Of a stretch of DNA of 5,921 nt, positions 1 through 5,710 are shown one piece after another. Both the position numbers and the translations under genes were made by a program. The first letter of the stretch is position 1, and every line of letters starts with the position of its first letter. Source of the stretch: JAZKFP01 sp040386355 (GTDB lineage: Bacteria; Pseudomonadota; Gammaproteobacteria; Pseudomonadales; UBA6940); NCBI GenBank assembly GCA_040386355.1, contig JAZKFP010000151.1:1-5921 (forward strand), given 5' to 3'. The notes beneath the pieces are model-generated. The model saw only the letters and a program-made list of their open reading frames with translations, ran no database searches and had not been told where the DNA came from.

Positions 1-424
1 CTTGATCTGGATCAAGATAAGCTAAAACAATTGCTTGAATTTGCGGATGCTCGAATCGAATAATATCGGAAACACTGCGTGAATCCATCCACTTTAAGGT
101 ATCTAAACCAGAAGTATTTCCACCCATTAAAATTCGATCGGCTAATCCACCGGCTTTTTCTTCACCTAATGCATTGACCAACATTTTTCGAATATAATCG
201 TCGGAGCCAACACCTACACTAGTTTGTTCTTGAGCATCAGTAAAAAAATTATTTAAAACATTTTCAATTTGCGTACGATTAATACTAGTCAGTGCTGCCA
301 TAGAGTTGCCAATACGCTGCACTTCTTTTGGCGCTAAATGCTTGAGAACTTCAGCGGCACCTTCTTCCCCAAGACTCAACAATAAAATTGCTGATTTATC
401 TAAGGCATTGAAACCTTCAGTCAC
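1..424 (-). CDS. fliG: Flagellar motor switch protein FliG, N-terminal part (runs off left edge)
   Basis: FliG is the rotor protein that joins the MS ring (FliF) to the FliM/FliN C-ring and carries the torque-generating surface. The 141 codons present read VTEGFNALDKSAILLLSLGE and onward, with the family's N-terminal block (residues 8-40: ALDKSAILLLSLGEE, EVLKHL, EVQRIG), which is the FliF-binding domain. The start of the middle domain follows, with the EHPQ motif at residues 125-128, which contacts FliM. The start is GTG at 424: an in-frame TGA lies seven codons upstream, and GGAG sits 7 nt before the GTG. A nine-codon out-of-frame ATG reading (446-417) overlaps this start but has no ribosome binding site. 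The gene lies 85 nt after fliF, which is looser than in many fliF-fliG pairs. The torque-generating C-terminal domain lies outside the window. Confidence 0.97.
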   Translation of the reverse strand, partial: MTEGFNALDKSAILLLSLGEEGAAEVLKHLAPKEVQRIGNSMAALTSINRTQIENVLNNFFTDAQEQTSVGVGSDDYIRKMLVNALGEEKAGGLADRILMGGNTSGLDTLKWMDSRSVSDIIRFEHPQIQAIVLAYLDPDQ

Positions 425-509
425 AGAGTAACTCCATCACACTCATTAAAAAAAACCTACTATCCCATCACTTTCACTAACACTCTTTTTATTAAATTAT
501 AATTTTAAA

Positions 510-2204
510 TTAAGATTTCTGACTTTCACTTTGTAGCCAATTTTTAATCACTTGCGCTACACGTTTTGGATCTTCAGAAACCATTGTTTTAATTGCGCCA
601 ATTTGTGCTTCAAAGGTACCGCCGGCAGATGGTAATAATGCGTCTCCATCCACTCCTAAACCCATACTGGGTCCAAATCCTGATTTCAGATTTGGACTAT
701 TTCCTGAAGCGTCACTAATTATTCGACCATTTGCGTCTTTAACCACCATGCCGCCCGTTTTATTTGTAGGCGTACTTTGCATTAAAGAACGAATTAACGG
801 TTTGATAAAACCAAACACAATTGCTAATACTGCAATCGCAGCGATTAGCATTTTTCCTAAATCAATTACCCATGGTTTTTCTAACATCGAGATTGGAATC
901 TCTTCAATAATTTCTTCAACGGGTTTCATAAAGGTTTGAGAACTTACTGTCACGCTATCACCACGATCTTCACGAAAACCTATTGCGTCTTTAATTAATT
1001 GATTAATGTTAGTAATCATTTCTTCAGAAATGGCAATACCTTCCGGCAACATGTCAGGATTATTGTTTAAAACAACCGCAACACTTAAACGTTCGACTTT
1101 TCCAGGTTGACCTTTTGAATGAACAATTTTTCGATCAATTTCATAATTACGAGTTAATTGTTTTCGTCCAGCACCTTGCGATGATTGATTTGCGTTTTCA
1201 ATATCTGCGGCTTGACCAGGATTAATAGCAACCTCGGGTGATTCAGCTGTGGCAGCAGGTTGATTAGTCAATGCTCCAGGCACACCACCTAATTCGCTTG
1301 CACCTTTTGACTCTGTTAATGATGCTTCACTGCGTACGACTGACGATTTTGGGTTATAGCTTTCATCTGCTTCTTCTGTGACGGTAAAATCAATATCCGC
1401 TGAAACTTGAGCAGAAAAGTTTTTATCACCAATTAATGGATGTAAAATTGCGTTAACTCTACCCGTTAATCCTTTTTCAAATTCGCGTGTGTATTCAAGC
1501 TGTTTTGCTGCCAACATAAAATGTTCAGAACTTTTATGATCTGAAAGCAAATTACCTTTTTGATCAACAATACTTATTTGATTGTCTTGTAGATTTGGAA
1601 CACTGGTGGCTATTAATTGAATAATTCCTGCAATTTGTTCTTTGCGTAATGTTTGACCTGGATATAAATCTATTAGAACCGAAGCACGCGCTTGTTGATT
1701 ATCGCCAACAAAAACGGTTGCTCTTGGAATTGCAATATGAACACGTGCGCTTCGTACGCTGGATATACTAGAAATGGTGCGGGCTAATTCACCTTCAATA
1801 CTGCGATGGTAACGCGCTTTTTCCATAAATTGGCTGGTACCAATATTTTGTTGTTGATCGAGCAATTCATAACCACCGTATGAACTTGAACCATGACCCA
1901 TTGAAGCTAATTTTAAACGTGCATCATGAATTTTATCGGCATCTACCAATAAAACACCATGTTCCGTATCAATTTGGTATTTGATGTTTTCTTGTTGCAA
2001 AATACCAATAATTGCTGAGGAATCAACCTGATTTAAATCTTGATATAGCGTGCGGTACGTTGGTTCTTTGGACCATAAAATAACTCCAAAACCAATAGCA
2101 ATACTTGCAGCCAAGCCAATCATAATACCAATTTGTCGAATAACGTTTAAACGACTTAAGGTATCAAATGTATTTGAAGGCATTGCTAATGCTTTGTCTG
2201 CCAT
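510..2204 (-). CDS. fliF: Flagellar MS-ring protein FliF
   Basis: FliF is the inner-membrane protein that oligomerises into the MS ring, the base of the flagellar basal body and housing of the type III export gate. The 564-residue product has normal family length. Residues about 25-45 form the first membrane segment and about 448-472 the second. Between them lie the YscJ/FliF ring-building domains (about 47-220, with SMGHGSSSYGGYELLD at 101-116 and EGELARTI at 137-144). A further periplasmic region includes GGVPGALTNQP at 306-315, followed by a low-complexity loop rich in Q, A and N. The cytoplasmic tail ends with a conserved FliG-binding helix (VSEDPKRVAQVIKNWL, 542-557). The ATG at 2204 has only a weak purine-rich site (GAGTAG) upstream, and an internal Met8 has no better one. 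It lies 70 nt after fliE and is probably co-transcribed with it. Confidence 0.98.
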   Translation of the reverse strand: MADKALAMPSNTFDTLSRLNVIRQIGIMIGLAASIAIGFGVILWSKEPTYRTLYQDLNQVDSSAIIGILQQENIKYQIDTEHGVLLVDADKIHDARLKLASMGHGSSSYGGYELLDQQQNIGTSQFMEKARYHRSIEGELARTISSISSVRSARVHIAIPRATVFVGDNQQARASVLIDLYPGQTLRKEQIAGIIQLIATSVPNLQDNQISIVDQKGNLLSDHKSSEHFMLAAKQLEYTREFEKGLTGRVNAILHPLIGDKNFSAQVSADIDFTVTEEADESYNPKSSVVRSEASLTESKGASELGGVPGALTNQPAATAESPEVAINPGQAADIENANQSSQGAGRKQLTRNYEIDRKIVHSKGQPGKVERLSVAVVLNNNPDMLPEGIAISEEMITNINQLIKDAIGFREDRGDSVTVSSQTFMKPVEEIIEEIPISMLEKPWVIDLGKMLIAAIAVLAIVFGFIKPLIRSLMQSTPTNKTGGMVVKDANGRIISDASGNSPNLKSGFGPSMGLGVDGDALLPSAGGTFEAQIGAIKTMVSEDPKRVAQVIKNWLQSESQKS

Positions 2205-2242
2205 GAAATTCTACTCAACTTTTTCTACTACTCATTAAAGCC

Positions 2243-2268
2243 ATACCGAATGCAGATGGGTTTGGTAT
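2243..2268. other. Weak stem-loop between fliE and fliF
   Basis: ATACCGAA (2243-2250) and TTTGGTAT (2261-2268) can pair around a 10-nt loop. On the plus strand all eight positions pair if one G-U is allowed; in the fliE-fliF transcript (minus strand) that pair becomes an A-C mismatch. It could tune fliF expression or mRNA ends, but may be chance. Confidence 0.25.
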
Positions 2269-2274
2269 ATACAA

Positions 2275-2625
2275 CTAAATAGGCATATTCATAATTTCTT
2301 TGTATGCATCTACAATTTTATTTCTTACTTGAATTACAGCTTCAAAACCAATCGATGCCTTTTGGCTCGCAATCATCACATCCGATAAAGAAACATTCTG
2401 ATCACCCATTTCAAAACGATTTTTTAAGGTAGTAGAATGTTTTTGTAATTCATTAACTTCACTTAACGATTTACTTAACACTTCTGAGAAAGAACTCATA
2501 GGTGAAACATTTTTTGAATTTATATTTGCCGACTCTTCCGATGAAGCAAATGAGTTCGGCAACATCATTTCGGATTTTATTTGTCGAATTTGCGACAGCA
2601 CATCCGATATTCCCAGATCTTCCAT
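2275..2625 (-). CDS. fliE: Flagellar hook-basal body complex protein FliE
   Basis: FliE is a small exported protein that forms the junction between the MS ring and the proximal rod, and is needed early in rod export. The 116-residue product has the usual size. The conserved part is C-terminal: FSEVLSKSLSEVNELQ (46-61), then the family signature SLSDVMIASQKASIGFEAV (79-97) and the ending QVRNKIVDAYKEIMNMPI. The first 40 residues are variable, as expected. The ATG is fixed by a strong Shine-Dalgarno AAGGAG placed 7 nt upstream (2634-2639 on the plus strand, complement). It is the first flagellar structural gene after flrC and is separated from it by a 217-nt spacer, so it probably heads its own fliE-fliF-fliG transcription unit. 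Confidence 0.97.
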   Translation of the reverse strand: MEDLGISDVLSQIRQIKSEMMLPNSFASSEESANINSKNVSPMSSFSEVLSKSLSEVNELQKHSTTLKNRFEMGDQNVSLSDVMIASQKASIGFEAVIQVRNKIVDAYKEIMNMPI

Positions 2626-2679
2626 AATCTTTCTCCTTTACCTTCAAATACTCTTAGAATTTAATTTTTAAGTGTTCAT

Positions 2680-2796
2680 CATGCTCTTTTTTTCCGCTTG
2701 CTGTGTTGCCTGCTCAAACGCGTCGCAGCGTTCTCACTGCATAAGCTTTAGCTACGCAGCATTAAAGCCTCGTGCGATCGAAAAAAAATCTTCATG
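2680..2796. repeat. GC-rich island bounded by imperfect inverted repeats, possible dispersed element
   Basis: The left edge TTTTTTTCCGCTTGC (2687-2701) and the reverse complement of the right edge GCGATCGAAAAAAAA (2774-2788) match at 12 of 15 positions, and both are flanked externally by CATG (2680-2683 and 2793-2796). The centre is compositionally different: 2701-2760 is 55% GC against about 30% in the 60 nt to its left. It contains two copies of GCTACGC (2751-2757, 2803-2809, the second just outside) and of CGCAGC (2724-2729, 2755-2760). No gene is supportable: the minus-strand frames hold only a 15-codon reading (2795-2748) and a 21-codon stop-to-stop stretch (2733-2671). A small MITE or REP-like repeat, or the remnant of a gene, would fit. 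Confidence 0.4.
2745..2768 (-). other. Hairpin inside the flrC-fliE spacer
   Basis: On the minus strand GCTTTA pairs with TAAAGC (6 bp); after a two-base AT bulge, GCT pairs with AGC around a GCGT loop. This gives nine base pairs in 24 nt. No T-tract follows it on the fliE side, so it is not a classical intrinsic terminator for flrC. It lies inside the GC-rich island and may be part of that element's structure. Confidence 0.4.
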
Positions 2797-2813
2797 TTTA
2801 CCGCTACGCTTAA

Positions 2814-2854
2814 CTTAAAACTTAAAACTTAAAACTTAAAACTTAAAACTTAAA
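2814..2854. repeat. Heptanucleotide tandem repeat (CTTAAAA)n at the flrC stop codon
   Basis: Five perfect copies of CTTAAAA (2814-2848) are followed by a partial copy CTTAAA (2849-2854) and preceded by a shortened copy CTTAA (2809-2813). On the coding strand of flrC this is TTTTAAG repeated; the last sense codons (TTT AAG TTT) and the TAA stop lie in the first units. Because 7 is not a multiple of 3 and the unit contains TTAA, the array places stops in every frame of both strands. Gaining or losing a unit would not alter FlrC. Confidence 0.95.
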
Positions 2855-4231
2855 CCCTACGGGTATATCAAAGCCTAAAGATTTCATTTTAGCCAATTTA
2901 TACCGTAAAGTTCTTGAACTAATTTGCAATCGATCTGCAGTACGTTGACGATGTCCATGCTCTTTTTTTAATGTTTCTAAAATCAATGAAAATTCATGAA
3001 TTTCAACATCTTGATTTAAACTTGGGGTTGACTCAGGAAAGCCTAAATTACCTGGCTCGTTTAAAGCAGGAATAATTTCTTTATTTATTTTTCTGAGAGA
3101 ATTTTTTGTAATTAAAAGATCTTTAGGATGAATATGCAAACCATCTGCTAGCACTAAGCTTCGTTGAATTACATTTTCAAGCTCACGCACATTTCCTGGC
3201 CAATCGTAGCTCAGCAAAACTTCATTACTTTCCGCTGTTAAAATGGGCATGCTTGATCGATCCGATGAATATTTTGCAATAAGCTTATGTGCTAAAGGTA
3301 AAATATCTTCTTTTCTGTCATGTAATGGGCTTAATTCTATAGGAAATACATTTAAGCGATAATATAAATCTTCACGAAATCTTTTATTTTCTATTTCTTC
3401 AATTAGATTTCGATTAGATGTAGAAATAATACGTACATCAATAGATATGGGTTCTTTTCCACCTATTCTTTCAACTTCTTTTTCTTGCAAAACACGTAGT
3501 AATTTTGATTGCAATGAAATTGGCATTTCTGTAATTTCATCCAGCAATAACGTACCTTGATCCGCTAACTCAAATTTTCCAGGCATGCTTTTTTGCGCCC
3601 CAGTGAACGCACCTTTTTCATGACCAAATAAAATGGCTTCTAACATAGTTTCTGGAATAGCAGCACAATTAATTGCAATAAAGGGTTGATTTTTTCTGGG
3701 TGATTGATCGTGAATAAAGCGGGCAAGAATTTCTTTACCCGTTCCACTCTGTCCTGAAATTAAAACGCTCACATTACTGCTAGCAAGTCGTTTTGCTAAA
3801 GTGAAAACTTCCTTGCTTACTGTCGCTTCTGCAATAGGCGCATCGTGCATTAAATTTAAATAACTAGATTGACGATACTGATGAACTTTATTTATTAGGT
3901 TTTCTCTAGAAAAGGGTTTTGCAATATAGTCTACTGCTCCATCACGAATTGAATTGACGGCATCTTCAATTGTGGAGTAAGCCGTCATTAATAAAATCGG
4001 AATTGTAGGATGAGTTTTCTTGACAACTTTTAGTAATTCTTTACCCGTAAAGTCAGGTAACTGTACATCAGTAATAATCATATTAATTGCTTGAGTATCT
4101 ATAACACGCAATGCTTCTGTAGCATTTTCTACTCCAATAACAGCAATATTTTCTGCTTCAAGCGTAATCAAAATTGCATCACGCAATGCTTCATCATCTT
4201 CAACGACTAACACAACATCTGAAGAGACCAT
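2843..4231 (-). CDS. flrC: Sigma-54-dependent flagellar response regulator FlrC/FleR
   Basis: This is an NtrC-family activator that, when phosphorylated by the partner kinase, remodels sigma-54 RNA polymerase at flagellar promoters. The 462 residues show the full three-domain layout. A receiver (1-120) has the acidic pair E11/D12/D13, phospho-acceptor D55, T83 and K105. The AAA+ domain (about 135-370) has Walker A GQSGTGKE at 160-167, the sigma-54-contacting GAFTGA loop at 207-212, Walker B LLLDE at 228-232, FREDLYYRLNVF at 285-296 and WPGNVREL at 344-351. A C-terminal Fis-type helix-turn-helix (about 410-455) contains RQRTADRLQISSRTLRYKL. The ATG at 4231 follows AAAGGA with a 7-nt gap. flrB ends 30 nt upstream, so the two form one operon. 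The stop codon is inside a 7-bp tandem repeat. FlrC/FleR is preferred over other NtrC members because of its neighbours. Confidence 0.95.
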   Translation of the reverse strand: MVSSDVVLVVEDDEALRDAILITLEAENIAVIGVENATEALRVIDTQAINMIITDVQLPDFTGKELLKVVKKTHPTIPILLMTAYSTIEDAVNSIRDGAVDYIAKPFSRENLINKVHQYRQSSYLNLMHDAPIAEATVSKEVFTLAKRLASSNVSVLISGQSGTGKEILARFIHDQSPRKNQPFIAINCAAIPETMLEAILFGHEKGAFTGAQKSMPGKFELADQGTLLLDEITEMPISLQSKLLRVLQEKEVERIGGKEPISIDVRIISTSNRNLIEEIENKRFREDLYYRLNVFPIELSPLHDRKEDILPLAHKLIAKYSSDRSSMPILTAESNEVLLSYDWPGNVRELENVIQRSLVLADGLHIHPKDLLITKNSLRKINKEIIPALNEPGNLGFPESTPSLNQDVEIHEFSLILETLKKEHGHRQRTADRLQISSRTLRYKLAKMKSLGFDIPVGFKF

Positions 4232-4261
4232 CTATCAATCCTTTGATTATTTTGTTTGCTC

Positions 4262-5419
4262 TTATTTGATAAAAGGCAATTGAATAACTACTTCTCCGCC
4301 ACCAAAATCATTTTTCTTAAGCTCTATAGTTCCTTTATGTGCTTCAACAATATGAAAAGCTACGGTCAAACCTAATCCTGTGCCTTGTTTTTTTGTGGTA
4401 AAAAACATATTTCTGTATTCATTAATTTTATTAGGATCAAATCCTTTACCAGAATCTCTAACAATAATTCGGAGCATATTGTTTAGTTTTTCTACAACTA
4501 TTTGTATTTTACTTTGTTGTTGAGAGGCCTCTATTGCATTCATCAAAATATTTGATAACGCACCAACCAACGCATCTTGATGACATTGTATTATGTGTTT
4601 TTCTAAATCAATTGATGCAATCAGTTCGACTTCAATGTCTGATTGGATATCAGCAGTTTGTTGGATAGCGTTTTGAATTAAATGCTTGATGGATTGATTT
4701 TCATGACAAGGAATTTCTTTTTTCACGTAAAACAACATATCTCGTATTTGTGATTCAATATGTGTAATCTGCTTGCTAATTTTTTGAGTTATTTTCTCAT
4801 CAGATTCGCTGATATTTTTCTGAGTAGAATACTGATCAAAATACAGTCTTAAGGCCGAAAGTGGAGTTCTAATCTGATGAGCCAAAATTGCACTCATTTT
4901 TCCTAAATCTGATAAGCGATGCTGTTGAAATGCTGCGCTTTGCAAATTCTTCTGATCGGTGATATCACACAAAACGATTATTTGTGACCAAGGTAATGGA
5001 TTATTTTTATTTTCAAAATTTTCGTGATTTGACGTTGTATAAATTTCTACATAGCGACCAGATTTTAATTTCAAACAAGAATTTTCTTTTTCAAAATAGT
5101 TTTGAATGACATTTATCCACATTTGATTATGTATTGAAATATTAAACAATTGATCCGCTTTAGCATTAGTAGACACTACCGTGCCATATTTATCGATGCA
5201 AATTAACGCGGTTGGCAACCATGCTAATAATTGGTTAAATTGTGCTTGAAGAGAATTCTTTTGTAATGTAACTGAGTCATGGCTTTTCTGCAGCTCAGAA
5301 AATAATTCTTGAATAGTATCCAATTTAAAATTAACAGCAGAGGATGATTGACTCAGTGCTTCAATCAAATGATTTGAGGATTTAAGTAATTGTATATCTG
5401 ACTGATTACTACTTAACAA
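4262..5419 (-). CDS. flrB: Flagellar sensor histidine kinase FlrB/FleS
   Basis: This is the histidine kinase expected to phosphorylate FlrC. No signal peptide or membrane segment is visible in its 385 residues, so it should be cytosolic, as is usual for FlrB/FleS. An N-terminal coiled-coil-like stretch (about 12-62) leads into a PAS-like domain (about 63-155: LLAWLPTALICIDKYGTVVS and later ILCDITDQ-like VLCDITDQKN). The phosphorylation helix has H181 in LAHQIRTPLSALRLY. The ATPase domain carries the N box (N290, N294), DSGKGF at 322-327, FFTTKKQG at 339-346 and GTGLGL at 346-351. The start is TTG at 5419: an in-frame TAG lies five codons upstream with no ATG or GTG between, and an AGGGA site lies about 9 nt before it. 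The only later Met that could serve would cut off the N-terminal half of the PAS domain. It is co-transcribed with flrC. Confidence 0.93.
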   Translation of the reverse strand: MLSSNQSDIQLLKSSNHLIEALSQSSSAVNFKLDTIQELFSELQKSHDSVTLQKNSLQAQFNQLLAWLPTALICIDKYGTVVSTNAKADQLFNISIHNQMWINVIQNYFEKENSCLKLKSGRYVEIYTTSNHENFENKNNPLPWSQIIVLCDITDQKNLQSAAFQQHRLSDLGKMSAILAHQIRTPLSALRLYFDQYSTQKNISESDEKITQKISKQITHIESQIRDMLFYVKKEIPCHENQSIKHLIQNAIQQTADIQSDIEVELIASIDLEKHIIQCHQDALVGALSNILMNAIEASQQQSKIQIVVEKLNNMLRIIVRDSGKGFDPNKINEYRNMFFTTKKQGTGLGLTVAFHIVEAHKGTIELKKNDFGGGEVVIQLPFIK

Positions 5420-5460
5420 AGCTCTACTTCCCTACAAAGCCCACTACTTCACAGCCACAC

Positions 5461-5477
5461 TGCAATCTATATACCCA
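5461..5477 (-). promoter_or_regulatory. Sigma-54 (-24/-12) promoter candidate for flrB-flrC
   Basis: The minus strand reads TGGGTATATAGATTGCA. The GG at 5475-5474 and GC at 5463-5462 are separated by exactly 10 nt, and the -12 box is a full TTGCA, as in the sigma-54 consensus TGGCAC-N5-TTGCA. The -24 box is only GG plus one A. The predicted start is near 5450, leaving about 31 nt to the TTG start, a sensible leader. In Vibrio and related bacteria, flrBC is transcribed by sigma-54 under FlrA, so the placement makes biological sense. Confidence 0.6.
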
Positions 5478-5502
5478 AATACAAGTGGCTGTTTTCAATA
5501 AC

Positions 5503-5531
5503 ATTAAAATTTCATTAATTTACTTTGTCAA
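5503..5531 (-). promoter_or_regulatory. Near-consensus sigma-70 promoter for flrB-flrC
   Basis: Read on the minus strand, a perfect -35 TTGACA (5531-5526) is followed by a 17-nt spacer and a -10 TTTAAT (5508-5503), which matches 5 of 6 consensus bases. Transcription would start near 5496, giving a leader of about 77 nt before the TTG start of flrB. A/T tracts just upstream (about 5535-5566) could act as an UP element. This is a sequence match only, but both hexamers and the spacing are close to ideal. Confidence 0.7.
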
Positions 5532-5625
5532 TTTTCTGACGAAAAAAAATTTATTAAAAATGTAAAATTGACGTTCTATTTTTATCCTTATGCACTACCT
5601 TTTAAAGGCGACTTTAGTTTTAAAA

Positions 5626-5650
5626 GTTCACTCATTAAATAGTGAGTTAC
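5626..5650. promoter_or_regulatory. Inverted repeat upstream of pseC, possible operator
   Basis: ACTCA (5630-5634) and TGAGT (5643-5647) form a dyad around an 8-nt AT-rich centre, with GT (5626-5627) and AC (5649-5650) extending the symmetry after small offsets. It lies 61-85 nt before the pseC ATG, where a regulator could act, but five paired bases in AT-rich DNA may be chance. Confidence 0.25.
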
Positions 5651-5710
5651 ATACAAAAAATTGATTTATATACCGCGTGCGATTTACCACTGAGGAATCT
5701 ACTTCTAGCT

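Larger units (their letters stand above)
5420..5710. other. Divergent intergenic region between flrB and pseC
   Basis: This 291-nt AT-rich region has no supportable gene. The flrB-proximal half holds the tandem sigma-70 and sigma-54 promoter candidates. The pseC-proximal half must hold the pseC promoter, but I find no convincing one: TTGACG at 5568-5573 has only TATGCA (5589-5594) at a 15-nt spacing, and TATATA at 5667-5672 has no good -35. Two short dyads, CCTTT-T-AAAGG (5598-5608) and the one at 5626-5650, lie in this half and could be regulator sites. Confidence 0.7.

Noticed and set aside
494..505. Palindrome AAATTATAATTT between fliF and fliG
   Set aside because: Made only of A and T in an AT-rich spacer, so chance is likely and a stable hairpin is not; no G/C pairs and no sign of termination.
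748..939. Plus-strand open frame of 63 codons inside fliF
   Set aside because: It is wholly antisense to well-conserved fliF codons, has no recognisable protein features and no ribosome site; it is a shadow of the real gene.
2050..2238. Plus-strand open frame of 62 codons over the 5' end of fliF
   Set aside because: Antisense to the fliF membrane-segment codons and the short leader; no family resemblance.
2695..2710. Sigma-54-like AGGCAACACAGCAAGC on the minus strand upstream of fliE
   Set aside because: GG and GC are 11 nt apart rather than 10, and the -12 box is AAGC instead of TTGC; sigma-54 spacing is strict.
2671..2795. Small proteins in the flrC-fliE spacer (15-codon ORF at 2795-2748; 21-codon stretch at 2733-2671)
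   Set aside because: The first has no ribosome site, and the second has no start codon near its beginning and is closed by stops on both sides; better explained as part of a repeat or remnant.
2777..2796. Intrinsic terminator for flrC using the T8 run on the minus strand
   Set aside because: No GC-rich hairpin immediately precedes the T8 tract; upstream is the AT-rich heptamer array.
2809..2854. CRISPR-like array
   Set aside because: The repeats are 7 bp and contiguous, with no spacers.
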